Part shown: piece by piece, positions 36,826-48,383 of the stretch
Position numbering within the stretch: position 1 is the first letter of the stretch
Layout: each line of letters begins with the position of its first letter
Source of the DNA: Cyanodermella asteris
Lineage: Eukaryota; Ascomycota; Lecanoromycetes; Ostropales; Stictidaceae
DNA: 64,000 nt
NCBI GenBank assembly: GCA_900618795.1
Contig: UYJD01000005.1
Coordinates: 1,344,522-1,408,521 of the forward strand
Reading direction: 5' to 3'
Translations under genes and position numbers: made by a program
The notes under the pieces: generated by a model
What the model was told of the DNA's origin: nothing
Database searches by the model: none
What the model saw: the letters and a program-made list of their open reading frames with translations, nothing else

Positions 36826-38540
36826 ATGTTGCCCTTCATCAACGTTCCCTTCCAATATTTGGGCAGCCTGACCGGCGCGTCGGTGGACGAGCTCAAGTTG
36901 ATAGCAAGTTTCTTGCTGTCGTATCCCTTGGCTGGACTCTTGAAAAGGCTACCCGACGACAAACCATGGACCAAGAACTACTTCATTATAGCTGTGGCCT
37001 TGTTCTACCTCGTCGGCCTCTTCGACCTCTGGTCCGGAGTTGCGGTCCTTTTCATCAGCTCGGCAGGCGCGTATTCAATGGCAAAGTATATCCACAGCCC
37101 CTACATGCCATGGATTGCTTTCGTCTTCCTCATGGGACACATGTCTGTGAGCCACATTTATCGCCAAATTGCCAATGAGCCGTCAGTCATCGACATTACA
37201 GGCGCCCAGATGGTCCTCGTGATGAAGCTCACTGCGTTCTGCTGGAATGTGCAAGATGGGCGGCTTCCGAAGAAGGACCTGGCAGAGTTTCAAAGGGAGC
37301 GTGCCCTCCGTCAGGTTCCTTCGCTTCTAGACTTCACAGCGTACGTGCTCTTCTTCCCTTCGTTGATGGCTGGCCCCGCTTTCGACTTTATCGAGTACAA
37401 GCGCTGGCTAGAAACGACCATGTTCGATGTGCCTCCGGGCACAGACCCCAGCAAAGCGCCGAAGACCCGCAAGTCCCGTCGCATTCCGCGGAGTGGCACC
37501 CCGGCTGCCATCAAGGCTGCAAAGGGCCTGGGATGGATATTTCTGTTCCTGCAACTAGGCAATTACTACTATCCCGACGTGATTCTGGATGACAGCTTTC
37601 TCCAATACAGCATACTCCGGCGGGTTTGGACAGTCCATATGCTTGGGTTCACGCAACGCCTCAAGTACTACGGAGTGTGGACTTTGACAGAGGGTGCATG
37701 CATTCTGACAGGCCTCGGATACAACGGAGTCAATCCCAAGACTGGCCGCGTTGATTGGGATCGTCTTCGAAATGTGAACGCGTGGGGAATCGAGACAGCT
37801 CAGAATTCTCGCGGCTATCTGGAAAACTGGAACATCAACACCAACCACTGGCTCAGGAACTATATGTACTTGCGAGTGACAGCCAAGGGCAAGAAACCCG
37901 GCTTCAGAGCAAGCCTTGCCACGTTCACGACGAGCGCGTTCTGGCATGGCTTCTACCCCGGTTATTACCTCACCTTCGTTCTCGGCTCTTTTATCCAGAC
38001 GGGCGCCAAAAGTAAGTGCTACGACCAGCTGCCAGGTGGACATGTTTTCTAACCGAATCAGATTTCCGCCGCCATGTCCGACCATTGTTTTTGACGCCAG
38101 ACGGCCTCCACGCCTTGCCGTCGAAGCGATACTACGACATCGCGACGTATGTGACAACTCAGACCGTCTTCAGCTTTACCGTTATGCCTTTCGTGATTCT
38201 TACACTTCCCGAATCAATTCTGGTCTGGCGAAGGGTCTACTTTTATGCCATCATTGCAGTCGCCTTAGGAATGGGCATATTCGCCAGCCCTGCTAAAGGC
38301 TGGCTCATACGCACCCAGAAGGCACGTGTCAAAAAGCACGAGGAGCATGTCAGTGCCGCCAAAGCCGCATCCCAGCCGCAGCGACCACCCTTTGGCCGAG
38401 AGAAAAGCCACAGCCAAGGTGGAATGCTTGGTTTGCCGGACGACCCTGCCAAAGATATCGACGAGATCGTAAACGAGGTCATGGTTGAGATGGAGAGGAA
38501 ACGCCAGCTGGAGGCCATTAGTGAAGGCAAAGCGACTTGA
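36826..38540 (+). CDS. ALE1: Lysophospholipid acyltransferase Ale1 (MBOAT)
   Basis: An ER membrane-bound O-acyltransferase that re-acylates lysophospholipids (Lands cycle). Exons 36826-38011 and 38062-38540 give 554 residues. The N-terminal half is a series of membrane helices beginning with LKLIASFLLSYPLAGLL. MBOAT hallmarks follow: LMGHMSVSHIYR, the FCWNVQDGR segment, FPSLMAGPAFDFIEYKRW, the Asn-containing WNINTNHWLRNYMYLR and the catalytic His in SAFWHGFYPGYYLTF. The single intron lies just after this active-site region. The C-terminus is a charged cytosolic tail ending with a coiled segment rich in Glu and Lys. Family assignment is firm; substrate preference cannot be read from sequence. 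Confidence 0.94.
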
Positions 38541-38928
38541 GTGGTGACTCTTGGGAAGGTCTACGACCGGGGACTTATCGGCGTGCCGCCACTAACTATC
38601 GACGGCAAAATGAGGCGCTGGCTTAGGAGTTATGCTTGCACAGATAAAGAGTGACTCAGAGATTCAGTCGTTGCGGTTCAGCGAAACACCTTTGAACATA
38701 ATTCTACCGCGACTTTTCGCAAATCACTTGCTAGAATCTGGCAGACTAAAAACTAAGCACGTGACCCGCACAGTAAACGGACTGCACCCGGCCAACCGCA
38801 GCCAGCATCTGTTGACACTAGCAGTGGTGTTTTTTTTTCCCAATCCTGGACCAACGACCATTATCAGCCTAAAGACGCACGTTCCGATCTTATCACTGGC
38901 TTTAGCAAAGCAGATTGCGATATCAAAA
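38541..38928. promoter_or_regulatory. Region between ALE1 and small unknown gene
   Basis: This 388-base gap contains CACGTGACC at 38758-38766, about 166 bases upstream of the next ATG, and a run of nine T near 38830. It probably carries the promoter of the small gene at 38929. Confidence 0.35.
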
Positions 38929-39390
38929 ATGGGAGATGCTCGCCGAGCGGCGTCACGCAGCGCCATACCCGCGTCATCCGGTCCAAATGTGCGACGAAAC
39001 CTCTTTTCATCTCAGCCTTTGAGACCGGCCAATACCTCGACCAAATCTGCTCCCGCGACTCTAGCTGAAGGCACGATTGATGCGAACGGATCCGAGATTG
39101 TTGTTCGGAACCCTGATGGTGGAATTCAGTTTTCCGTCACGCCTCCACCACCTACAGAGACCATACCGACGCCAGAGCAAGAAGCGGATGCGAAACTCTG
39201 CGAGATGCTCGCAAATCGCTCACGACAATCTAGCGAAGGAGGTGCGTAATGAGTCCAGTGTGGACGTTACAGGGTCGACGCGGGCTAATGCGGCACAGAA
39301 TTGCTTGATGCCATCAAGGCGAGCTTGAGGCGGAAGGTGAATGCACTCGAGAATGACAATTGGATGTTCGCAGGCAGAGTCGATCGATGA
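38929..39390 (+). CDS. Small unknown protein with conserved-looking C-terminus
   Basis: I do not recognise this protein. The model has exon 1 38929-39241 and exon 2 39299-39390, joined in phase 1 (G|GTGCGT ... GCACAG|AA), for 134 residues. The N-terminal part is Ser/Ala/Pro/Arg-rich and probably disordered. A middle strand-like piece reads EIVVRNPDGGIQFSVTPPPP. The C-terminus, reached only by splicing, is an amphipathic helix: ELLDAIKASLRRKVNALEND, then NWMFAGRVDR. Evidence for a real gene is the good splice junction, coding-like composition on both sides and a helix that appears only in the spliced frame. It is convergent with GET4, 83 bases apart. No function is proposed. Confidence 0.6.
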
Positions 39391-39473
39391 GACATTAACC
39401 TTGGCGTTGTTTTCCCGGTCACGACAGTCCTGTGCAGACCGATGTGGACAATCTGACAGCATCGCCTCAAGGC

Positions 39474-40593
39474 TCAATCTAAGGGTGCCGATGGCGGCGC
39501 CAAAGCTGGTTGCGGTCGTGACCTCTTTGAGCCGCTGCCCCCTCCTCCACCAAAACCACCGCCGGATCCGCCGAACAGCATACTTCCCATCATATCCATC
39601 AGCGGATTACCTTGCTTCGGTATTCTGATCCCAAACCACAATTCTCCAACCTGCGCCAGTGCCGTGCTCCAATCCTCCACATCCTTCAGATGCTGAGCGT
39701 AATGGCTCGTCAGCTGTCTGAAGACGTCGCTACCGCCTCTCTCGCATGCTAACAGCAAGAGACCGAGAAAGTTGAGCAGAGGCAACGAGGGGTAGAGACG
39801 GACATCGGCGGTGGAGGAACTGACGTCTTGGACGCCAAGCGACGGGTTCATGGTGCTAAGTCGAGACGTGAATATAATCCAGGCTTTGTTAGCAGAACGC
39901 AGGTTGCTGGTCAGCAAGTAAGGGAATATGGCGCGTGCAGCGTATAGCGGAGCCGTGTGCAGGTCGTCTTGCTGGTACCATTCATACTCCAGCCTTGCCA
40001 ACGCTTCGGGTGAGTTGCGGGTTCCTAGGGCAAAATGGCGCTCCGCATCGTACGGCTCAGAGTCTGTACACTATCAATTCAAAAGTCGAATAAAGGCTTG
40101 GTGAATGTCGTCTCACCTTGAGCATAAAGTGTGCCTGCGACATGATGAAGTTCCGGGTCCCCATTTTCGTATTCACCAAACTTGCTGCTCCAGCCCAGTG
40201 CTTCTCCTATGAATCGTTTGCGTGTGGGTTCGTCCGCGGGAAAAGCTCGCAAGAGAGCAAACACCTTCGCCTTGTTCTCCGAGTTCGGTTCCAGCTCCGC
40301 CTTGTTATAGACGTCGATCAAGTACAGACAAAGATCTCCGCCACTGCCACCTTGCCCGGCGGTGAGCAGGGCAAGTGCGCCTCCGTGCAAGACCTCGATC
40401 GCACTGGACCAGTTACTGGCCTTGACGTAGCGCGTCGCGATCACTCTGAGCTGCTGGTGAGCTTCGTAGAAATTACCCTCAGAGATTCTGTGCCACGCGT
40501 AGGTTAGTGCCTATGTCACAAGGGGCGAGCAGCATCATGGCAGACGCACTTTTCCCGTTGCCTTGCGATGGTCTTTTCAATTCTGGATGCCAT
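39474..40593 (-). CDS. GET4: Golgi-to-ER traffic protein Get4
   Basis: The Get4-Get5 complex passes tail-anchored proteins from Sgt2 to Get3 for insertion into the ER. Exon 1 starts at 40593 (MASRIEKTIARQREK), joins in phase to ALTYAWHRISEGNFYEAHQQ, then continues YVKASNWSSAIEVLHGGALALL, GGDLCLYLIDVYNKAEL, FIGEALGWSSKFGEYENGDP and ELHHVAGTLYAQ. After a second intron (about 40001-40079) comes DSEPYDAERHFALG, YLLTSNLRSANKAWIIF and LPLLNFLGLLLLACERGG. This alpha-solenoid pattern is that of Get4/TRC35. The C-terminus is Gly-rich (MLFGGSGGGFGGGGG), a fungal feature. The call is firm. Confidence 0.93.
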
Positions 40594-41223
40594 GTTGTCC
40601 GACTTGAAAGTGGTAGATCTTCGAATGGTGGTGCGAGTCGTTGTAAATGTGGCTCATGCTGCCGCACATTCAAGGGTGATCGTTATAGTGGGGCCACACT
40701 CCGCCATACATTTAGCCGCAACCACGACACAAACTTTTGTACAGAGTGCTCTTGCGCACTTCTGCGATGTCTTTGCGAACTATATCACGTTTACACGGCT
40801 TGGACATGCTGAGACGTCGTCATCGTCCACATATTGGTCGTCACAGTGCACGGTTCATATTCACCGAGGGATAGATCGTCTACTACTTGTAAATAAACAT
40901 TTTGAATTCACCATGGAGCTATCCACTCGTAAATTTTGAGTAGGGGATCCGAGACGCAAGTTTATTCAGCGCCAGCTGGGATTAGAAGCGGCATTTACCA
41001 CAGAGTTGGCCCGACTGAAGTCACTCACAGCTTGGGCTCTAGACTGACTGCTGCCGCCAGGCTCTTCGCCTCCTGGATCAAGCATCCCGTGCGTATCAGT
41101 GGAGCTCGTAAAGCAGAGAGGGGAGGTAGGCCTCATCCGTCGACATCTTGCTGTGCCCAACATCAAAGCCTTGTCGCTGCCGTATCTTCATCTTCGACAT
41201 GGTTTTTGCGTCGCAACCGGGTT
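40594..41223. other. GET4 promoter and LYS4 3' flank
   Basis: About 630 bases between two leftward genes. Open frames here are short, of poor composition and unlike any family I know. No repeats or RNA genes are seen. Confidence 0.35.
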
Positions 41224-43712
41224 TTATGATGACGGCCTCCCAATTTGTGCTTGAACCCACTTTTCGAGGCCGCCCTTGGCGATGATTTCTTGCACGTTTG
41301 CAGGCAGCTCGCCGACCTTTTGGCTCCAGATCTTGCCATTTTCGCCTTCCTGAACTTCGACCCTGCTCTTTCGCACATCCCAAGTTAGGGTCCAGCCAGT
41401 GCGGCGAGTGAGAGTGCTCTCTGCCGGCGCCAGCGCAGCTGGCTCTGGAGAATAAAGGCTCTCTTCGTTGCCCTTTGGTTCTTTGACCTGGTCTTGCTTC
41501 GCCTCAGCTGGCCTCGTCGCGAAAACCTCGCGCAGCCTTTCAACGAGCTTCGGCACCTCCAGACCCATGAGCGCGTTGTTGATGCTGTTCCTGCTAAAAA
41601 TGTTCCCGAAGGAGCCGGCCACAACTAACGGAATCTGCTTTGCGAGAATAGCAGTAGCGGCCTGCTCTCGGGAGCTACCGCAGCCGAAATTGAAACCACT
41701 CACGAGAATGTCGTTCGCTTTGGCAGTGGTTTTAAAAGCTGGGTCGTAGTTCTGCATACAGGCCGTGGCCATGTCCTCCTTAGTCACATGGTCTTGATAC
41801 GTTAGCTTTCCCGGGTAGATGCCGTCAGTATTGATATTGTCGGCGTCACAGAAGACAATCTCCCCTGAGATCTTCTCTGGGAACCCTGGCAAGATGACAA
41901 CACTGGCATCATCATCTGCTGCGGCACTGGCAACATCCTCCTGGCCAAACTCCTGCTCCGCGGCCTCGATCATGCTATCCAGGCTGCCAATAATCTTGTC
42001 CAGTGCCTCATCAGCTGCGAGCATTCGGTCCTCTTCACGAATACCGTCGCCTTCGCCCAGACTGACACCTTTCCATTCCGCAGGCTTTTGGTACCAACCA
42101 GGGCCCGAAATCTTTCCATTGAGAGCACTCGCGGCGACAACTTCTGGACTCGCCAAGTAGGCCTTAGCATCCGTAGATCCCATGCGACCCTTGAAGTTTC
42201 TGTTGCTGGCGCTTATGCCGACTTCTCCTGGTTGTAGCAAACCAGTCCCAAGCCCGATGCAAGGCCCGCAGCCAGCGGGGAGCGCTGTGGCTCCAGCGTC
42301 CAGCAATACTTGCCAGTCTCCTGCCTCTTCAGCAGCAATCTGTTCTGGCTTCGATGCGGCTGCGATATAGAAACTGACGCCATTGGCGATCTTTGGGATT
42401 TGCCCGCTATTGTCATTGGCTGCGTCCTTGAAAACCTTGGCTGCGGCGGCGAGATCAGAGGCTCGAGAATTTGTACAAGAGACAAGGTATGCTCTGTTCA
42501 CGGTAATGTCTTGAGCAACGAGATCTTCAAGAGGCGTCGCAACTTTCACCGAATTAGGGCCTGAGACATAGGGAGATAGGGTTGCGAGGTCCAAGTACAA
42601 GTGCTTTGCATACTTGGCTCCCCTGTCAGCTTGGAGGGGATTCTCGAACATTTGGTCAAGACGATCGTGGCGGAACCTGGTCGCAGTGTCAGATGCCGAG
42701 CCTTGCAAGGCTCCATAGACAGATGCGTCTGTTGCTTTCGCCCTGAGCCAGCCTTTGAGAACATCGTCAATGGGGAACAAGCCAGCCAGCGCCCCCCATT
42801 CCGTTGTCATGTTAGCAATGGTCAGACGCGCGTCGACGGGAAGACTGCGCATGGTTTCCTCGCTGCCGGTGAATTCGATGGCGTGGTTGAGCACCTCGTC
42901 CTTATTAAAGAGACCAGCAAGAGCGACAATAACGTCCTTGCCTGTGACACCAGCCGGTAAGGTACCCCTAAAGGTGACGCGCGCGATTGGAGGGATCTGC
43001 CACCACGTCCGTCCCGTTGCCCATATACTGGCGGCGTCTGTCCTGACTACGGGCGTCCCCAAGCAGCCAATGCCACCGTACATATTGGTATGACTGTCCG
43101 ATGCCACGGCAAGGGTTCCTGGCCAAGCATAGCCCTCTTCAACCATGATTTGATGTCCGATTCCCCGCCCAGCTGGATAGAAATCCACACCTTGTCGCTG
43201 CGCAAAATCTTCGATCTGGCGATACTTTTTGAGATTGCTTTCACTCTTGTTTTGTACATCATGGTCGAGTGTCATGACAATTTGCTTCGGATCGTGAACC
43301 TTGGTCGCACCTATAGACATGAATTTGAGTGCCACGGGCCAACTGTTGTCATGGGTCATGCATTGCCGCGGTTGCAGAGTGACATAGTCTCCGGCTTGTA
43401 CACGCTTGCCTTCTGCCAGTCCGACGGAATGTGCTTGCACGATCTTTTCCGTCAGAGTCTGCGGCGTAGATGGTGTGCCGGCCTTTATCTTCGAGAAAAT
43501 CTCAGCAGCCTTTGAGTCCTGGAGCTGCGATTGAAATATCTCCTGTCTCCAGGGCCTGCCATGGTGAAATGGTCTCGAAGCGGCGCACGAAACCGCGGGT
43601 CGGTGTGCTTGGACGAGTTGCGCTGCGGTCAACGCAAGCCGATGCCTCCGTGCCTATAGCTGGGTCAGCTGTCGATTCTGCGTCTTGATGATGAGCGGCA
43701 ACAGACCAACAT
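41224..43712 (-). CDS. LYS4: Homoaconitase, mitochondrial
   Basis: The 4Fe-4S enzyme that converts homocitrate to homoisocitrate in the fungal alpha-aminoadipate lysine pathway. The main exon, 43653-41224, codes for about 810 residues: [12 protein letters not shown], the MTHDNSW segment, [15 protein letters not shown], then the cluster-ligand and substrate loops ([35 protein letters not shown]) and the C-terminal swivel with [13 protein letters not shown] and [13 protein letters not shown]. That exon lacks an in-frame ATG near its start. A six-base first exon, ATGTTG at 43712-43707, after a perfect CCGCCACC context, spliced over a 53-base intron (GTCTGT...AGCTGACCCAGCTATAG), gives [15 protein letters not shown], a good mitochondrial presequence. 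This start is my inference. A CCAAT box lies 73 bases upstream. Confidence 0.95.
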
Positions 43713-44391
43713 GGTGGCGGGTTAACCGACACTTTGCGTGGCTAGCAGCAGCTTGCGAGGATGTGAATAATCACAATTGCTGTCATTGGAGCAGACAGCA
43801 CCTGAAATAATAATTCCGCGAGCTGAGTTGCGGGAGTTGACTCCTGTGCCGACCTCGGATCGAAGCAGTAACCTCGAAATCGCTTGCCCCGGCCACATTC
43901 GACGCTCTGGTCTCGTCGAGCGTAACGGATCAGTAGGTAACATTTGCAGTTATCATTCTTGCCGGCTTCCATGCATGGTCGGTTGACCAAATTCATGGAC
44001 AGCGAATGACAGGTGACATTCTTGGGCGACAGCTGCACGTCTGTTCAGGCCCGCTTGCTGAGCGTCGAAGCCCATCGGTCTTGCTACAGCGCATCCAATC
44101 TGCGGAACTCCCGTCAATCTAGCCTGTATGCTAGGCACGCGTACCTTCAGGTGAACTGAGATCTGCCAAATCGATGCGTGCCTGAGGCTTCAGTGCTGGT
44201 ATCGATCGATAGATGGGTAGGAAAGTCATGACCAGGTCGATCGCAGCGCCACACCTCAACTCGATCGATCCTTGAAGACATCAAACGGGCAGCACCGGCA
44301 AAGTCAGAGCCAGCTCCTCTAGCAAATTTAGCCCTAAGCGCTTTACAAGGGAGCTCCCGCGCAAGGCAGTGACCAAGTACTTTCCAGCAAC
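43713..44391. promoter_or_regulatory. Divergent LYS4-CRT10-like promoter
   Basis: A 679-base divergent region. CCAAT on the minus strand at 43789-43785 is 73 bases before the LYS4 start; a second CCAAT is at 44095-44099 on the plus strand. Two short CGATCGAT runs occur near 44203-44212 and 44261-44270. No gene is seen. Confidence 0.4.
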
Positions 44392-46093
44392 ATGGCCTCC
44401 GAGTCTTACGACAAGCTGCAGACACGGATTCTGTCAGGTCAGCCTGGCACATCTAGAGTCAGTATGCCATAGTCTTCGCATCTCCACCAGACAAGCTGAC
44501 AAGGACTATCAGGGAGCTTGGTCGGGAGATCCTGTACTACCGTGGAAAGCCAACCTCATCGCGCTCTCCCAAAAAGAAAATCTGTATTTCGTCGCATTAC
44601 ACGAGACCGTCCATGTCGACAGACCGAATGTAGCTTTCCGTCAGCGTGGGGGTGATACTGCCAGCGAGCTTCGGTGGAAGCTGCCTTCGACAACACAGTC
44701 AGCCCGGTCTACACATCATCACAACTCTCGATACCCGCACGCCGTCAACCGCTTGGAAATCGGGTTCCTCGGAGCGGAGGAGGTGCTCATATCCGCCTGT
44801 GATGACGGAGACGTGGTCAGTAAATGCAGACTTGTGTATCAGCGCCGAGACTGACTCTACACTTCGTCGAGTGACGCAAACCAGCCTCGCATATTTGTTC
44901 GGCTGCTGACCTGGACAGATCGTGTATCTTGTAAGCTCGATACAGCTTTGTTTCGAAGCCATCGACGAAGGTCTGGCCCAGAAGACTGCAGTGGAGAAAT
45001 ACCTGAGGCCCCTTTACCAATATGATGTTGGCAAGAGTGCTTGGGGCATAGCGATTCAGAAGGAATCTCGCTTAATCGCGATCAGCTCAAATAATGCCGA
45101 GATCACTCTCAAAGCAGCTGCAATCAGTAACACCGACCCGGCATGTATTGGGGTGCCCACGATATATTCCAGCAATGGAGAAGCTGTTGATCGCGCTGTT
45201 GACCATAACTGGACATTACAAGGCCATGACACCAATATCCCAGCGCTCAGCTTTTATTATAGCCAAGGTGCAGGTCCGAGTGTCTATCTTATGAGCAGTG
45301 ACATTGGCAACAATGTGTTCTTATGGAGCCTGAGCACGAAGAGTCAACTGTTGTGCAAAATAAATATTGAGTATCATGACCTGACTCGTCAATACGGTTG
45401 GCTTGTATATCCTATAGGATCTGCAGCCTTCAGACCTGTCAGCGATACTGACGACTTGCATGGGTGTGCTGCGGATCTCGGCTGTGGTGAGAGGGTCAAC
45501 ATCGTCTCGCTAGGTGTGCCCTCCATTCTCGACGAACGGGTAGAACAGCTCACGGGATCGGTCAGTGCTCAGACATGTTTCGAAAATCTACCATTCTCCA
45601 TCGTTCACACGTCCAGCGAGCGTGTCACCCTCCTCCACAAGCCCTTCGATCGAATAGCGAGTTGTTTCGTTGCGCCATGGAGGGACGAGACACCTCCTTT
45701 TCAGGGTATGTGCACTGGAGATGCCGTATTTGGGAGCCAGAACTGACTATACCAGACCATCATGGCACACCTGGGACAATGCGATATGCCCGATATATAC
45801 CCGAACTTGGCGTACTCATTGCTGGGTCAGATCTCGGTCATGTCGGTATCTTCACGTTAACAAGACTCAGCCGATCTTCCCAAGCCGATACTGGTCTTGG
45901 AATGAGACTAGACCAGATACTGCCGTTGCAAAGCCAGATTGCACCGGAACAGCGCCTTGTCGGATTCAGTGGATTTGGCTGCCTAATTGGAATCGCTACG
46001 GCGCCAATGTCTGGGTCAGCGATGGGAAGTTATCGGCTTGTGCTGGAGTATGCGAATCGGACGCTTCTAAGCTATGAGCTGTGGAGAAGCTGA
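44392..46093 (+). CDS. Crt10-like WD-repeat protein
   Basis: Resembles the fungal Crt10 family; yeast Crt10 affects transcription of ribonucleotide reductase genes. Family segments are ANLIALSQKENLYFVALHE, PHAVNRLEIGFLGAEEVLI with ACDDGDV, VGKSAWGIAIQKESRLIAIS, a WD-like block WTLQGHDTNIPALSF, and the C-terminal RYIPELGVLIAGSDLGHVG. The 3' junctions are clear: DDGDV|IVYLVSSIQL across an intron at about 44816-44919, and a GTATGT intron at about 45703-45755 joining to HHGTPGTMRYARY. The 5' end is uncertain: exon 1 from 44392 (MASESYDKLQTRILS) must splice into the DYQGAWSGD frame, most simply with an acceptor near 44495. The product is a propeller-like protein; a role beyond the family name is not supported. 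Confidence 0.68.
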
Positions 46094-46149
46094 GGGGTCA
46101 CTCTCTACGCAGAGTATGCTATTATTGGCCATCTAAGGCTTGGCAACCC

Positions 46150-47242
46150 TTAGATCTCATCCTCCTCTTCATCAAAGTCGTCTTCTCTATCCATATCGTA
46201 GAGAATCCTCCCTCCCTCGCCACCGCCACTTTGTGCATCGAAATATGGCAGCACGACACCTTCTCTGGCTCGTCGCTGCCTCTCAGTCAGCTCAAGGTTG
46301 AAGGTGCCGCTTATCACGGTTGTGTCGTCGGGACTACCATCGTCAGCCTGCGGGCCAAGGTCTTTGTGCTGTTCGCGAAGAGTGATGGTAGGTTCGGATG
46401 TGCGGCTGGTTGGTGACGGGCTCCTTGGTTCAAGAACAAAGCTCAGGCCCGCAGCTCGACCGCTTCTGCGTCGATACTCCATTTCGACCAACAGCGCCGA
46501 GGGTGAATTTGCGCCATAGCCCGCAAGAAGACCATCTTTCTCTTCATCGAGTCCGAATGACGGTTCCGCTCTGCTCAAGAGGGAAGCTTTGTGTTTCGCC
46601 ACTGCCTGTGACATTGAATGCACGTAGATCACCGTTGTGGCCGAGTAAATTAGTATCGTCAATGGCGACGGGCTATATGCTCCGCTCAGCTTATGACTTT
46701 CTTCTTGCATCATGCCTTCATGGTAGACAACTAGAAGGTTTGAGTTCGGCGAGGCCAGCACAGGTAGCTGCGAGATGAACTGAGGGTCTTTCTGGAGGAA
46801 ATTCTGGATAGAGTCGATGATTATCAGACTGCCTGTCCGTTGGAAATGTCAGAAGTACGACTGGGACATGGATCAATTGTCGGCTTACGTTTGCACTTTT
46901 GTATCAACTGTTGGACCGTCGTTTGAATCGAGGGGATGGCATCGCTTGTTGCTTGAACGAAGTGTGTTACATTGGCCGGTCGGCTCACAAGTTCAAAGGA
47001 CACATAGATAACATCAGTTTGAGAAGTCTGTGGGCCATCGGCATGGGTCAGCAATCGTCCCGAAAATGCCTTCGTCACGAGCTTACAGTCGCCTGTCGGA
47101 TGTACTCTGATACAAGTGGCCTGGCGGATTGTTCGAGACTGTCGACGATGACATTCAATGGAGATGTGCCTTCCCGCAACGACAGAAGCTTTTGAATCAG
47201 TAAGAGGCTCTGTATCTTTCGGTGGTCATTCGTGGTGGCCAT
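46150..47242 (-). CDS. ELP5: Elongator complex subunit Elp5
   Basis: A RecA-like subunit of the Elp456 ring; Elongator adds the 5-carboxymethyl group to wobble U34 of cytosolic tRNAs. Start at 47242 (MATTNDHRKIQSLLLIQKLL), then VIVDSLEQSARPLVSEYIRQ. An intron with a GCTGACC branch joins to TDVIYVSFEL and then THFVQATSDAIPSIQ. Later exons give IIIDSIQNFLQKDPQF and LLVVYHEGMM. The strongest evidence is the C-terminus: FNLELTERQRRAREGVVLPY, FDAQSGGGEGGRILYDMDRE and an acidic end DDFDEEEDEI, typical of fungal Elp5/Iki1. At least two introns. The call is strong despite low conservation elsewhere. Confidence 0.9.
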
Positions 47243-47639
47243 GCTCGAGAAGAACGTAATGTGTTTGAACGGAGTGCACCGCAAAAACTATCTACGCTCC
47301 GTGTAGCAAACGTCGTCCGCGTTCTGCCGCGAAGCACCGCTCACCCGTTTCTACCGATTACGATAACAGGTTCACAATGCTTTACGAGTAGAGGCATCTC
47401 TTGTCCGTGATGAGAGAATTCGTGCATTCATTGTCTAGCTCGAGAAGGCAGTTGTTCAGTAGGGTGGCCGCGCATCATGCCCGATCCGCTAGATACTTGC
47501 CGAGTAGCAAGTCTCGATCTGTCCTTATGCTGTATGTCGCTAGACTGAATGAATTCGATGCAAGCATTCAGGAAACAGGAACCCCCTGCGCATGGCTCCA
47601 GTGACTACTCGGAGCAAATCCCATAAAGCTCCAATCCGA
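47243..47639. other. ELP5 promoter and SNRNP27 3' flank
   Basis: This 397-base spacer between two leftward genes shows no coding or repeat signal I can support. Confidence 0.35.
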
Positions 47640-48383
47640 CTAAGATCTCGACGGACTGAGCGGTCTGTTGAAGCCGCCTGTCCGGTTCATGTACTGCCTG
47701 TACGTCGTCTGTTTATCCTTCCTCACAGCGCCCACGTTGTTACCCGGTACCTTTGTGTTCTTCGTCGACCTGAATCCAGCGAATCCCATCATCCTTTTCA
47801 TAGCAGTGGTTTCATCGTCATCGTCCTCACTCGGCGCCGCATCTCGCGCTGCTTTAGAGCCACTTGGGCCTGAAGTTGTTGGATGTGAAGGCTGCTCTGC
47901 TCTCGAAGTCTGTGGTCCAGCACGTTCCGTCGCTCGTGGTCGTGGTGAACGATCTCTTCTGCGGATGTCTCTGGCTTTGTCACGACGAGGGGATCGAGAG
48001 CGCGATCGTGGCCGTCGTCTGGGAGAGTCTAAATGACCGTGAGTATCTCAAAGAGTGAACAAGTCCATGTGTTTAGGAGATTTCGTACCTCGTCGTGTGC
48101 GATGGCCGTCGCGACTTCTGCTTCGATCCTGCCTGCTCCCTCTGTCATCCGCATCCCGAATTCGCCGTTTGTCACTGTAGTCGCCTCGCGCTTCGTCCGG
48201 TGTCCGATGCCTGTCTCTCAAACGATCGCCACGATCTCTTGATGTAGATCTCCTTCCATACTCAGCTCTCCGGGGGTCTCTGAGGATGCGCGATTCTCTA
48301 GGGCGTTTAGCTGGAGGCTCGTTCTCGTCTCGCGAGTTTGCATACTCTTGGCGTCTCTGACGCTTCCCTGTCACGTCCGACAT
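47640..48383 (-). CDS. U4/U6.U5 tri-snRNP 27 kDa protein (SNRNP27)
   Basis: A small spliceosome protein that helps set the 5' splice site. Exons 48383-48089 and 48028-47640 join in phase 1 for 227 residues. The first ~150 residues are an Arg/Ser/Asp/Glu low-complexity region (RSRSRSPRRDKARDIRRRDR). The C-terminus is the conserved SNRNP27 domain: MKRMMGFAGFRSTKNTKVPG, NNVGAVRKDKQTTYRQYMNR, TGGFNRPLSP. The start ATG at 48383 (MSDVTGKRQRRQEY) is the first in frame. The intron is 61 bases. The RS-type N-terminus is longer than in the human protein, as in other filamentous fungi. Confidence 0.9.

Noticed and set aside
40507-40939. Plus-strand frames upstream and over the start of GET4
   Set aside because: They partly shadow GET4 exon 1 and have no resemblance to known proteins.
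44203-44270. CGATCGAT clusters between LYS4 and the CRT10-like gene
   Set aside because: Only two short copies; not enough for a repeat family or factor site.
10781-48383. Secondary-metabolite or defence gene cluster
   Set aside because: No polyketide synthase, NRPS, terpene or nucleotide-binding immune receptor gene is present; the genes are dispersed housekeeping functions.
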